A DNA stretch of 64,000 nt, from assembly GCA_028284865.1 (NCBI GenBank), contig JANQQV010000026.1, forward strand, positions 29,301 through 93,300. Direction: 5' to 3'. This DNA is from Rhodothermales bacterium (lineage in GTDB: Bacteria; Bacteroidota; Rhodothermia; Rhodothermales; UBA10348). Shown piece after piece: positions 1-8,694 of this stretch. Below the pieces are notes generated by a model. That model did no database searches, was not told the origin of the DNA, and was given only the letters and a program-made list of their open reading frames with translations. The position numbers and the translations under genes are program-made. Positions within the stretch are counted from its first letter, which is position 1. Each line of letters starts with the position of its first letter.

Positions 1-227
1 AATACGCCTACGCAGATGCCGAGAATGGGGCGAACGCCACGATGACAGCCATCCTGGGTCGCATGGCAACGTATTCTGGCCAGGTAATCGAGTGGGACGA
101 GGCGCTGGCTTCTGGCCGAGATCTCATGCCGGCAACGTACGCCTGGGATGCCGATCCTCCAGTGCTCCCTGATGCTAATGGTTACTACCCGATTCCGGAG
201 CCTGGTGTCACCAAGGTTCTGGTGTAG
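1..227 (+). CDS. Gfo/Idh/MocA-family oxidoreductase, C-terminal end (5' truncated)
   Basis: The frame is open from the window edge to the stop at 225-227, so only the last 74 or so residues of the gene are present. The tail contains ILGRMATYSGQ, the motif WDEAL, then LMP...WD..PPVLPDANG and YPIPEPG. This is the usual C-terminal signature of the secreted or cytoplasmic Gfo/Idh/MocA dehydrogenases that are abundant in Bacteroidota and Planctomycetota. Such enzymes are NAD(P)-dependent sugar or inositol oxidoreductases; the Rossmann domain lies outside the window. It is followed 50 bases later by a Tat-exported sugar-isomerase-like gene on the same strand, so the two probably form one sugar-catabolic operon. 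The substrate cannot be inferred. Confidence 0.75.
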   Translation, partial: YAYADAENGANATMTAILGRMATYSGQVIEWDEALASGRDLMPATYAWDADPPVLPDANGYYPIPEPGVTKVLV

Positions 228-277
228 CCAGCACCTGACTCGACCCCTTCCATTCTGACCATGCACGACCCGCACTC

Positions 278-1222
278 ATGAAACGTCGCCATTTTGTACG
301 AAACTCGGGCGCGATGGCGGCTGGGGCCGCCATCGCGGCCCCCTCTGCACTAGCATCCAGCACGAACTCTGGACAAGTTCTCGGTGGAGCACAGAGCGGG
401 AGCACATTCAAACTGAACTATGCTCCCCATCTCGATATGTTCAAGCAGCATGCTGGTGATGACCCCGTCGACCAGCTGAACTTCATGGCTGACGAGGGCT
501 TTCGGGCGTTCGAGGACAACGGCATGAAAGGTCGTCCGATTGAGGTGCAGGAAGCCATGGCTCGCACCATGGCCGACCGTGGCATTCAGATGGGTGTCTT
601 CGTTGCTCATACCATCTTCTGGAGAGAACCCAATCTTGCTTCGGGCCGTGAAGACTGGCGCGAACAATTCCTTAGCGAGATTCGCGAATCGGTTGATGTG
701 GCGAAGCGCGTCAATGCGACCTGGATGACGGTCGTGCCAGGGCATGTGGATCTGCGAAAGGACATGGGATACCAGACGTCGAATGTCGTCGAAACCCTTC
801 GCATGGCTTCGGATATTCTCGCGCCACATGGTCTCGTGATGGTACTCGAGCCGCTGAATCCACGGGACCATCCTGGTCTGTTCCTCAGCAAGATGGCGCA
901 GGCATATGCCATCTGCCGCGCGGTCGATTCACCGGCTTGCAAGATCCTGGACGATCTGTACCATCAACAGATCACGGAGGGGAATCTGATCCCGAACATA
1001 GACGCCTGCTGGGATGAGATTGCCTACTTCCAGATTGGTGACAATCCTGGTCGCAAAGAGCCGACCACAGGCGAGATCAACTACCTGAACGTATTCAAAC
1101 ACATCCATGACAAAGGCTTCACGGGTGTGATGGGGATGGAGCACGGAAATTCCCGTTCAGGAAAGGAAGGAGAGCGTGCCGTGATCGACGCCTATCGGGC
1201 TGTGGATTCGTTCCAGTCGTGA
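278..1222 (+). CDS. Tat-exported TIM-barrel protein, hydroxypyruvate isomerase-like
   Basis: A 314-residue protein. It opens with a twin-arginine signal, KRRHFVRN, then an Ala/Gly-rich hydrophobic stretch ending near APSALA (residues 1-27), so export of a folded protein through Tat is expected. The mature part reads as an AP-endonuclease/xylose-isomerase-like TIM barrel of the hydroxypyruvate isomerase (Hyi) type: LNYAPHLDMF, DQLNFMADEGFRAFEDNG, a central VLEPLNPRDHPG and a final GVMGMEHGNS. Family members bind a divalent metal through Glu/Asp/His on the strand ends; E in VLEPLN and E in GMEHG are the likely ligands. The gene sits directly downstream of a Gfo/Idh/MocA oxidoreductase, a pairing common in sugar-processing operons of this lineage. 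The actual substrate is unknown. Confidence 0.8.
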   Translation: MKRRHFVRNSGAMAAGAAIAAPSALASSTNSGQVLGGAQSGSTFKLNYAPHLDMFKQHAGDDPVDQLNFMADEGFRAFEDNGMKGRPIEVQEAMARTMADRGIQMGVFVAHTIFWREPNLASGREDWREQFLSEIRESVDVAKRVNATWMTVVPGHVDLRKDMGYQTSNVVETLRMASDILAPHGLVMVLEPLNPRDHPGLFLSKMAQAYAICRAVDSPACKILDDLYHQQITEGNLIPNIDACWDEIAYFQIGDNPGRKEPTTGEINYLNVFKHIHDKGFTGVMGMEHGNSRSGKEGERAVIDAYRAVDSFQS

Positions 1223-1223
1223 T

Positions 1224-2918
1224 CTACATGTCGCCGCCGCTCATGCCGTCGATCCGCTCCGGAATGCGATAGTTGATGCCCAGGCGCTCCAGGTGTAACA
1301 GGTTGAGCGCCAACCTGTTGTAAAAGTCACCAAGATCCCTTGATTCGGCTGTTGACCACACCACTTCCGACAAGGCCAACGCCCGCGGATAGGTCATGTA
1401 TTCGACGTATTCGGGCGTGGAGATGTACTCGGTCCAGACGTTTCCTTGTGCGCCCAGTATGTGGGAGGCTTCTTGTTCAGTCAACTCTGTCGGGACTGGG
1501 TCAAACGCATAGACAGTGTCCAGCGGAATAATCCGATTGGCCCAGTTCATGGCGAGAGGTTCGGTTTCCGGATCGCCTTGATAAAAGTCGAAGTAGAGAT
1601 AGTCGGTGGGCGTCATGATGACGTCATGTCCCATGCGAGACGCCTCTATGCCTCCAACCATTCCACGCCATGACATGACCGTGGCATTGGGAGCTAATCC
1701 ACCTTCAAGGATTTCATCCCACCCGATCAGGCGCTTACCCAGGCTGTTGAGGTGAGACTCGATACGGCGAACGAACCAGCTCTGAAGTTCTTCCTCAGAT
1801 GCCAGGCCCTCGCGTCGCATCACTTCAAGTGCTACTGGGCTTTCTTCCCACTGGATCTTGGGCACTTCATCAGCACCGATATGGATGTAGGGGCCTGGAA
1901 ACAGTTCGGCTACCTCGTCTAAGACGGTAAACAAGAACTCGAACGTCTCTTCCTGAGGGCAGAGGATGTCTTGCTGGATCCCCCACGTGGTCTTGACCTC
2001 ATAGGGACCCTCGTGGCATCCGAATTCGGGATAGGCAGCCAAGACGGCACCAGAGTGTCCGGGGACATCGATCTCTGGAATGACAGTGACATGGCGCTCC
2101 GCCGCATAGGCAACCACTTCCCGGATCTCATCCTTCGTGTAGAATCCTCCGTGAGGGATGCCATCTCCGATGTAAGGGTTCAAGTTTTTCTCCACTACCG
2201 TCTCTGATCGCCATGCTCCCACTTCGGTCAAGCGGGGATACGCATCAATCTCAACGCGCCATCCTTGATCCTCAGTAAGGTGCCAGTGGAACACATTGAG
2301 CTTGTAGCGAGCCATTGTGTCAATGAATCGCTTTACGAACGCGACGTCGAAGAAATGCCGACCCACATCAAGGTGCAGCCCGCGATAACTGAACCGGGGA
2401 GCATCTTGAATGATGACTCCAGGGACGATCCAATCCGTTGTCGTCGCCGGTCCGGCGCCAGAAATCTCGGCTGGGAGCATTTGATGCAGGCTTTGCAAGG
2501 CATAGAATGCTCCCGAAGCGTCTCCCGCCAGGATGCGAATTCCATCGACTGACACACTCAGGGAATAGGATTCATCCCCCAGCGTCGTATCCAACAAGAG
2601 CTCAATGTCGCCGACCGAACTTGATACAGGAAGTGTTCGGCCCATTGGCACAGCCCATAGGTCTGCAAAGAAGGAAGCCGCTTCAGTCAGTTCCTCATGA
2701 ATGACCCGGAATCCTGAGCCCGCAGTTAGTTGATAGGATTCCCCCGAAACGTCCATGGCGGCAGGCTTCGGAACAATGGGGATTACGATGTCATCGCTTG
2801 CAGCATTGTGACCGGATGGGTTAGAACAACCCACCAACAGGGCGAGGCTCACGAACGCAACCGGCCCCCAAACAGGAGGAAAGCCTTTGAATGTCCTGGA
2901 TTTCGGGAAAATGGCCAT
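1224..2918 (-). CDS. Beta-N-acetylhexosaminidase, GH20, lipoprotein
   Basis: Glycoside hydrolase family 20 removes terminal GlcNAc or GalNAc from chitooligosaccharides, glycans or peptidoglycan fragments by substrate-assisted catalysis. The start at 2918 is chosen because it gives a clean lipoprotein signal with lipobox LLVGC (Cys31); a longer open frame upstream would run into the DNA polymerase gene. The N-terminal GH20b-like domain is about residues 50-170. The catalytic barrel starts at the characteristic RFSYRGLHLDVGRHF and includes NVFHWHLTEDQGWR, IPEIDVPGHSGA, and the catalytic pair HIGADEVP (Asp350/Glu351), with W residues further down. Length 564 aa is normal. It ends 2 bases from the convergent isomerase-like gene. 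As a lipoprotein it probably acts at the cell envelope. Confidence 0.92.
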   Translation of the reverse strand: MAIFPKSRTFKGFPPVWGPVAFVSLALLVGCSNPSGHNAASDDIVIPIVPKPAAMDVSGESYQLTAGSGFRVIHEELTEAASFFADLWAVPMGRTLPVSSSVGDIELLLDTTLGDESYSLSVSVDGIRILAGDASGAFYALQSLHQMLPAEISGAGPATTTDWIVPGVIIQDAPRFSYRGLHLDVGRHFFDVAFVKRFIDTMARYKLNVFHWHLTEDQGWRVEIDAYPRLTEVGAWRSETVVEKNLNPYIGDGIPHGGFYTKDEIREVVAYAAERHVTVIPEIDVPGHSGAVLAAYPEFGCHEGPYEVKTTWGIQQDILCPQEETFEFLFTVLDEVAELFPGPYIHIGADEVPKIQWEESPVALEVMRREGLASEEELQSWFVRRIESHLNSLGKRLIGWDEILEGGLAPNATVMSWRGMVGGIEASRMGHDVIMTPTDYLYFDFYQGDPETEPLAMNWANRIIPLDTVYAFDPVPTELTEQEASHILGAQGNVWTEYISTPEYVEYMTYPRALALSEVVWSTAESRDLGDFYNRLALNLLHLERLGINYRIPERIDGMSGGDM

Positions 2919-2973
2919 GATCAAGGTTTGAGCAAGGATTATTGCTGGCGAGTGGGATGCCGGAGGAGCGATG

Positions 2974-5343
2974 CTAGAACTCTTCGTCTTCATCATCTTC
3001 AGGAAGTTCGGGCGCGAGAGAATCTGGAATGGGAAAACTACGCCCCACGAGCCTGACTGATGAGGCGTCGAATCCAAAGAGATCCTCCGGCGAGAACACC
3101 TTGCGGAAATCGGTCGGAGAGAAAAAGGGCTCGAATCTCCCCGCCAGTTCATCAAGTCGTTTCAGATAGAACGAGGTGTTTTCGTCGGGTGAGCGTGGGT
3201 CCCAAGCCGATGCCAGTCTTGCTTGCTCGAATGCCGGCCCCGAAGTGCCAGCGCCGCCGACATACCAGGATATGCGATCTCCCTTTCGGAAGGGACGCTG
3301 ACTGCCCGCGTTGTGCTCCCGGGCTAATTCATACACGGCGCTCCGTGTACGCTTTCCCGCGTCCACGTCCCGCTGATACACCTCCATGGAGTCTCTCAAG
3401 GTATCTGTCCGGCAAAAATCAGAGGCGTGCTCCCATGCGTGCTCCGTGATCTGGTCGCGAGCGGCCAGATAGAGATCATGAGCCCCTTGAATGTCCTCGC
3501 CCAGTAGCTTCAGTACACAATTCCGGACAAAGCGACGACCGAATGGTTCAATGGACCGGGATACTAGGGCAGACCCCTTCATGGATGTGCTCCCGTCATG
3601 ATCCCTCAGCGCGTAGTTTTTCTTTTTGTACGACAGGATGCGTTCGTAGCGGCCATCAAACCCGATTCGGATTCCCTCGGGCATTTCGTCATTCAGTGAC
3701 TCAAGAAAGGCCCGCTCGGCGTCTTCGCCCTCCACGCCGTCCGGGGGGACGAACAGCACGCCATCTGTGTCAACCTCTACAAGCTTTCCTCCCCGTTCGA
3801 CAATGAGTCGCATGATGGAGAGCAGGATGTCCTGCCCCGTTGTGGCTACTCGATCGGCTTCGGAGTAGTCATTGAACAGCGCTGCAGAGAATCCGAGATA
3901 CCCATAGAAACTGTTGATTACGATCTTGTAGGAGTTCTGTCGTGCATCCAACGCACTTTTCAGTTCGCCTTCGTCGGCAGACTTCATCGCGGCCTTTGAC
4001 TCCATTCTCAAGGTGGTCAGTCTTTTGAGGAGGTCGGGAAACAGGCCGAGTGCGTCCCGATCAGGACGCACGTCGAAGTTCAGCATGATGGATGGGTACA
4101 GACTTTCAACGTCCGCATACACAACAGGCCCCGTGATCCCGGTGAAGAAGATGTCGGTGTATCCACCGTGGGATTGGCTGCCCCACTCTGAACGTGGCAG
4201 TGAGTGCCGTTTACGGAGGTGCTCTCGCACAAACAGGCTTTCGATCTTGGAAGCGGGTCCGACGCGCGCCACCTGTCCGTATTCCATGGGGAGCATCTGC
4301 GTCAGGTAGAAATTCGATTCGGACAGGTGGCGCGCGAGGCGCTCCGTCTCGATCACGTCATCCTGTGCATAGCGAATCAGTCGCTCGGGATCGGACGACC
4401 ACATGGCAGTGATCTGATCGCCTTCGATGTAGGTGCGATCGGCTGGAGCGAATCCGAAATGCCGTGATACCTCCTTCAACCCGTACCCGGGCAGGTCCCT
4501 CTTGATGGCGTCGTACTCCATGGAGAGAAAGAACGTGTCAATCACATGGCGGCCTGCAATGTCGAGACCGGTGAAATCCAGGCTGCGCTCAGCAAATCGC
4601 GTTGACGTGGCAAACGTGCGTGGTTCCTTCCGGTCCCGACCGATCGAAAACGGGACACCGTGCATCTCACAACGACGCATCAGATAGGGAAAGTCGAAAC
4701 GGAAGATGTTGTGGCCTTCGATCACGTCCGGATCCTTGGCCTGGATGGCCCGGACGGTTTCTTCCAGCAATTCCGACTCTGTCCATTCTGGATTTCCCAA
4801 TACCGTGCGCCATCCTCGATTGTCGGAAAGGGCCACTAGAATGATGGCATCCTCCCGACGATCAGCATTGGGGAAGTCACCGCTGGAAACACATTCGATA
4901 TCAAGCTGCAAGCGATGCAGGTCATCGAATCCCATCTCCTTGAACAGGGTTCGGCCCGACTGCATCAGATATTGTTGCGCGGGAGAGGGAATCGTGTAGG
5001 TAGGCAAGGATTCACCAGCATCTTTCGCCTGCCTTCCGATATGTCGGACCCCATTCCAGTAGTCATTCCAGTTGCTAAAGACAACGAGATGATTGAATTG
5101 GAGTCGACCTTTCAGGAGTTGGAATCGGTAGCGCGATCGATCGAAACCCGCCAGAAAACGGATATCCGAGACGAATACGAAGGGGTAGAAGGGGACCTCT
5201 GAGAGCGACACCCTCAGTCCGTCCTCGCTCCGCTTCCAGACCTGCACATGCCCACGCGACGTTCCCCGATCCGTCACCGGCTGCACGGCGACTATGCGTG
5301 CCGTGTCGTCATGTCCGTACAGTAGCGGATCGGGACCGTTCAT
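2974..5343 (-). CDS. Family B DNA polymerase
   Basis: A 789-residue family B DNA polymerase with both proofreading and polymerase domains. The 3'-5' exonuclease motifs are visible: Exo I LQLDIEC (residues 146-151), Exo II GHNIFRFDFPYL, Exo III YAQDDVIET. Polymerase motifs are A, DVESLYPSI, then B, KIVINSFYGYLGF, and C, VDTDG, where most family members have DTDS. The C terminus is acidic (PEDDEDEEF). The known role of bacterial family B enzymes (E. coli Pol II) is damage tolerance and replication restart; this sequence looks closer to the archaeal-type enzymes found scattered in Bacteroidota. It ends 55 bases upstream of the GH20 gene on the same strand. No LexA site was recognised upstream. 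Confidence 0.93.
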   Translation of the reverse strand: MNGPDPLLYGHDDTARIVAVQPVTDRGTSRGHVQVWKRSEDGLRVSLSEVPFYPFVFVSDIRFLAGFDRSRYRFQLLKGRLQFNHLVVFSNWNDYWNGVRHIGRQAKDAGESLPTYTIPSPAQQYLMQSGRTLFKEMGFDDLHRLQLDIECVSSGDFPNADRREDAIILVALSDNRGWRTVLGNPEWTESELLEETVRAIQAKDPDVIEGHNIFRFDFPYLMRRCEMHGVPFSIGRDRKEPRTFATSTRFAERSLDFTGLDIAGRHVIDTFFLSMEYDAIKRDLPGYGLKEVSRHFGFAPADRTYIEGDQITAMWSSDPERLIRYAQDDVIETERLARHLSESNFYLTQMLPMEYGQVARVGPASKIESLFVREHLRKRHSLPRSEWGSQSHGGYTDIFFTGITGPVVYADVESLYPSIMLNFDVRPDRDALGLFPDLLKRLTTLRMESKAAMKSADEGELKSALDARQNSYKIVINSFYGYLGFSAALFNDYSEADRVATTGQDILLSIMRLIVERGGKLVEVDTDGVLFVPPDGVEGEDAERAFLESLNDEMPEGIRIGFDGRYERILSYKKKNYALRDHDGSTSMKGSALVSRSIEPFGRRFVRNCVLKLLGEDIQGAHDLYLAARDQITEHAWEHASDFCRTDTLRDSMEVYQRDVDAGKRTRSAVYELAREHNAGSQRPFRKGDRISWYVGGAGTSGPAFEQARLASAWDPRSPDENTSFYLKRLDELAGRFEPFFSPTDFRKVFSPEDLFGFDASSVRLVGRSFPIPDSLAPELPEDDEDEEF

Positions 5344-5444
5344 GAGAATTCGGGATCGCCCGTAACGGAGCGAGGGATTCTAAGGGCAAGATGTCGGATG
5401 CGAGACGAAGCGAATGAAGCAAATCACACGTGTAAAACCTACAT

Positions 5445-6245
5445 GTGTGCCCGGCGATGCTTCGAAATCGGTGCCACTTTCGGCTTGTCACGGATGTGTT
5501 GTGTCACTCGTCTGCAATTCTACGTGGTCTCTACCCTTGTTGTCCGCTATTTTCGATACGCCGCTCATCGATAAGCCAGGTCCGACCGCTGGAATCAAGT
5601 ACATCCATATCGCCCTCATCAGTCCAACTAACCACCACCCGGCTGGGTCATCGGTTTGGACAGCGTGTGCTTTTCCGCAAGATGGATCTGCAGTTCTCGG
5701 GCGGGACGACCACGGCCATTGTCGGCTCGAACGGATCAGGAAAATCAACGCTCGTCCGGATCTTGGCTGGCCTAATGATGCCTACAAAAGGTACCATCGA
5801 ACTGACAGTCGACGGAAAAGCCATCGAGCAGGAGTTTCGCCCGATGCAGTGTGGAATGGTGGCGCCCTATCTGAATGTCTACGAAGGATTCTCGCCTCGA
5901 GAGAACCTGCAATTTCTGGCGTCGGTCCGTGGTCTGGGACGCCGTTCGCCCCGGATTGATGAGGTTCTGCAACAAGTTGAGATCGACCACCGCGCAGAAG
6001 ATCCCGTCAGCACTTTTTCCTCTGGCATGTTGCAGCGGGTGCGTCTGGCCTGTGCGTTGCTGTCCGATCCGCCAGTATTGCTTCTGGATGAACCCACGGC
6101 CACGTTGGACCTGGCCGGTGTCTCTGTTGTCCGTTCGATCATAGATGAAGCCGTGAGGCGTGACAAGCTGGTGATCGTGGCCACGAACGAGCCTGAGGAA
6201 GCCGCTGCCTGCGAGCGTCGAATCGACGTGGAAGATCATCGATAG
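5445..6245 (+). CDS. ABC transporter ATP-binding protein, CcmA-like
   Basis: A single-domain ABC ATPase. Walker A is VGSNGSGKST, the signature is FSSGMLQRVRLACALL, Walker B is VLLLDEPTATLD, and the H-loop position reads VIVATNEPEE, with Asn in place of the usual His. The domain only begins around SVQLTTTRLGHRF, some 58 residues into the frame, so the true start is uncertain. ATG codons at 5445 and 5457, GTG at 5496 or even CTG at 5589 are possible; the last would give the usual 218 residues. The fold resembles heme-exporter CcmA-type ATPases, but no permease gene is adjacent, so the substrate is unknown. The gene overlaps the convergent comF-like gene by 10 bases. The missing H-loop His may lower activity if real. 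Confidence 0.75.
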   Translation: MCPAMLRNRCHFRLVTDVLCHSSAILRGLYPCCPLFSIRRSSISQVRPLESSTSISPSSVQLTTTRLGHRFGQRVLFRKMDLQFSGGTTTAIVGSNGSGKSTLVRILAGLMMPTKGTIELTVDGKAIEQEFRPMQCGMVAPYLNVYEGFSPRENLQFLASVRGLGRRSPRIDEVLQQVEIDHRAEDPVSTFSSGMLQRVRLACALLSDPPVLLLDEPTATLDLAGVSVVRSIIDEAVRRDKLVIVATNEPEEAAACERRIDVEDHR

Positions 6246-7033
6246 TAGCCGCCCCGCTCTGGCGACGCAGTTCGAAACAGTTCTCGTCTGAATGCCAGAG
6301 CCACGAGTGCAACGTGGTGTCCAGCTTGCTCCAGGAGGTCGGCGCAGGCATCCAGCGTTGCGCCGGTGGTCACCACATCATCGATCAGGATGATTCTGGA
6401 AGGGGTCAAAAATTGCGGGCCGGGAGCGAATACCGACTTCACATTCATCAGGCGCTGTGCACGGTCCAGATTGTTCTGCGGGGTCCCCAACCGGGTTCGT
6501 CGGATCAGATCAGTTTCAACGCGCCCCCCGATGCTGCACGCAACCGCTGTTGCAAGAATGTGGACGGTATCCAGACCGCGATCCAATAGTCGGGCAGGAT
6601 GAGAGGGGACAGGAACGACGATGGTGTTCTCATTTAGCTCATTTTCAGAATCGCCGTCTTCGATGCTCTGGTGCCATTCCGTGGCCAAAGCAGCATCCAT
6701 TCGGGTCGCCAAATACGAGCCCAGCCATTCCGCACTCCGTTCGGATTGATCGTATTTCGCTGCACGGTGAACGGCGCGCATGGGCGAGCCTTTCCGGTAG
6801 TACGTAATCGCCCATACCGGTCTTCCGGCCGGAGTGACTCCGGGCAACTCGCAGGTGTCGATCTGGCAGGAATCCAAGACCCTCAGGCACACCCCACACA
6901 AAGGTGACGCATCTTGAACCAGGGTGTCGCAGGCCGCACACGAGGGAGGCAACAGGACGTCCAGCACGGCCTTGCACGCAGTGCGCAAACTCAGGACTGA
7001 TCGGCTCAGGGTACCCGGCAGTTGCATGATCAA
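6236..7033 (-). CDS. comF: ComF family phosphoribosyltransferase-like protein
   Basis: A 265-residue ComF/GntX-type protein, a family needed for natural transformation in several bacteria. The N terminus carries a zinc-finger-like segment, LLPPSCAACDTLV...PLCGVCLRVL (two CxxC pairs, residues about 32-55). The C-terminal half holds the phosphoribosyltransferase PRPP loop, RIILIDDVVTTGATLDACADLL. Internal segments VPVPSHPARLLDRGLD and RTRLGTPQNNLDRAQR are also family hallmarks. Its role is thought to be in the cytoplasmic step of DNA uptake, though the enzymatic substrate is not established. It converges on the ABC ATPase gene with a 10-base overlap and runs away from the small gene at 7134. 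Confidence 0.9.
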   Translation of the reverse strand: MIMQLPGTLSRSVLSLRTACKAVLDVLLPPSCAACDTLVQDASPLCGVCLRVLDSCQIDTCELPGVTPAGRPVWAITYYRKGSPMRAVHRAAKYDQSERSAEWLGSYLATRMDAALATEWHQSIEDGDSENELNENTIVVPVPSHPARLLDRGLDTVHILATAVACSIGGRVETDLIRRTRLGTPQNNLDRAQRLMNVKSVFAPGPQFLTPSRIILIDDVVTTGATLDACADLLEQAGHHVALVALAFRRELFRTASPERGGYYR

Positions 7034-7133
7034 TGAAATGATGATGGAGGGCCGTTCTCACGACCCCGTCAGGTCGGCATTGCAACTGTGCTTTTGTATC
7101 ATGGAGCACCCAGAAACGAGTCCAATAGCTGCC

Positions 7134-7364
7134 ATGAGTGACCGCAAACGCAAAGGAATGCTGATCAAGAACACCAACACCCAGACGGTGACGATCAACA
7201 TGGCCACGCGGACGATTTCCCTCGCCCCTGGCGATGAGGAGTTGGTCACGGCGGAAGAGGTGCTGGACGAGACGCTGCGCGATTTCCTGCAGGTTCGCGG
7301 GGTATCCATCGTGCGACCTGCACGCGACGAAGAAGAAGCCGAGCTTCGCGAACGGCTGGCCTGA
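7134..7364 (+). CDS. Small acidic hypothetical protein
   Basis: A 76-residue protein that I do not recognise. It begins with a short basic patch (SDRKRKG), then a Thr/Asn-rich beta-prone stretch (LIKNTNTQTVTINMATRTISLAPGDE), and finishes with an acidic, helix-prone tail rich in Glu/Arg. There is no signal peptide or membrane segment. The start at 7134 is the best of several in-frame ATGs, since upstream sequence has poor coding character. It lies 75 bases before the glycosyltransferase gene on the same strand and may be cotranscribed with it. The central part could form a small beta-sandwich or capping domain, but no function should be assumed. Confidence 0.55.
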   Translation: MSDRKRKGMLIKNTNTQTVTINMATRTISLAPGDEELVTAEEVLDETLRDFLQVRGVSIVRPARDEEEAELRERLA

Positions 7365-7439
7365 TACACGCCGACAAGGCTCGAACGCAGGCCATCTTCC
7401 GTTCGCCTTTTCTGTTCCACCAGATTCTACTGATTCGAG

Positions 7440-8597
7440 ATGCGCATTCTGGCCCTTGAACCCTGGTACGGCGGATCACATCGATCCTTTCTGGATGGCC
7501 TGGTGAATCACAGTCGGCACCAGATCGACACGATTACCATGAGCGCCCGGTTCTGGAAGTGGCGTATGCATGGCGGCGCGGTGACGATGGCCAGGAAGGC
7601 GGAGCGCATGTACCATGACAAGGAGAAGCCCGACGTCATCTTTGCGTCGAGCATGGTCAATCTTCCGGCTTTTCTCGCGCTGACGCGCTTCGAATTGGAA
7701 GGCGTTCCGGTCGTGATGTACATGCACGAGAATCAGCTCACGTATCCGCTGCCAGAAGGCAAGGAGCGTGACCACACGTACGGGTATATCAACTACCTCT
7801 CTTGTCTGGCAGCGGATCACGTGCTGTTCAACTCGCAGTTCCACTACGACCAGTTTGTAGAGGCGCTGCCCAGACTGCTTCGCCTCTTTCCGGATTACAC
7901 CCACCTCAAGACGGCGGCGCATATTCGAGACAAGAGTTCAGTCCTGCACCTGGGACTCGACCTCAGAGGTCACGATAAATATGCTTCTGCATACGAGGGC
8001 CACGCGTGGGGCCCGGGCATGAAGCCCCCCATCGTTCTCTGGAATCAGCGCTGGGAGTATGACAAGGATCCCGAAGCGTTCTTCCGGGTGATGAACAGAC
8101 TCGACGACTCCGGCCACAAGTTCCGCTTGATTCTCGCCGGCGAACACTTCGAAGAGCAGCCCAAGGAATTCGAGCGCGCATTCGAACGCTACGCCGAACG
8201 GATCCTGCACTACGGCTATGCCGAGGATTTCCGCGAGTACAGTCGCCTGTTGCACCGTGCCGACATGGTCGTTTCCACGTCCAAGCATGAGTTTTTCGGT
8301 ATCTCGATGCTGGAAGCCATCTACTGTGGATGCCACCCACTGTTACCGCGACGTCTCTCATATCCTGAGCTGATTCCCGAATCGCTTCACAGCCCGTTGC
8401 TTCACGCTCCGATTCTCTATGACACCGAGGATGAGCTGTTCGAAGTCATGGCGCGCATCTTGAAAGGGGAGGATCGGCCGCTACCGGTTTCCACACTACG
8501 CGGCATCTCCGAGCACCTCGAGTGGGGACAGCATGTCGAGCATTTCGACAATCTGTTCGAAGACATCGCAGCGAAACGGAAGAACTTCCAGCTGTAG
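7440..8597 (+). CDS. GT4 glycosyltransferase with DUF3524 domain, homologue of tRNA-queuosine mannosyltransferase (QTMAN/GTDC1)
   Basis: A 385-residue glycosyltransferase. The N-terminal half matches the DUF3524 pattern of animal GTDC1/QTMAN by eye: ILALEPWYGGSH at residues 3-14, a Trp-rich ARFWKWRMHGG, IFASSMVNLPAFLAL, the MHENQLTYP motif, then YINYLSCLAADHVLFNSQFH. The C-terminal half is a GT4 nucleotide-sugar domain with NQRWEYDKDPEAFF, FRLILAGEHF, and the donor-site segment VSTSKHEFFGISMLEAIYCGCHPLLP. The animal enzyme adds mannose to queuosine-34 of tRNA-Asp. Whether the bacterial protein does the same is inference. It is followed by a strong terminator and shares no obvious operon with queuosine genes. 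Confidence 0.85.
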   Translation: MRILALEPWYGGSHRSFLDGLVNHSRHQIDTITMSARFWKWRMHGGAVTMARKAERMYHDKEKPDVIFASSMVNLPAFLALTRFELEGVPVVMYMHENQLTYPLPEGKERDHTYGYINYLSCLAADHVLFNSQFHYDQFVEALPRLLRLFPDYTHLKTAAHIRDKSSVLHLGLDLRGHDKYASAYEGHAWGPGMKPPIVLWNQRWEYDKDPEAFFRVMNRLDDSGHKFRLILAGEHFEEQPKEFERAFERYAERILHYGYAEDFREYSRLLHRADMVVSTSKHEFFGISMLEAIYCGCHPLLPRRLSYPELIPESLHSPLLHAPILYDTEDELFEVMARILKGEDRPLPVSTLRGISEHLEWGQHVEHFDNLFEDIAAKRKNFQL

Positions 8598-8633
8598 GCA
8601 CGCACGCTGCCTGACTCCGTCGAGCAACAAACG

Positions 8634-8671
8634 AAAAAAGGGTGCCTCACGCGATGTGAGACACCCTTTTT
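8634..8671. terminator. Bidirectional intrinsic terminator
   Basis: The hairpin has arms 8635-8650 and 8656-8671 with one C/A mismatch, a five-base loop GCGAT, an A-run on the left and a T-run on the right. It therefore works on both strands, ending the glycosyltransferase transcript and the convergent icd transcript. Confidence 0.9.
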
Positions 8672-8694
8672 GATTTCGCAGCCTAGATGGCTGG

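Noticed and set aside
5414..5959. 181-residue plus-strand open frame overlapping the ABC ATPase
   Set aside because: A different frame from the ATPase, which carries all the family motifs; no domain in this one.
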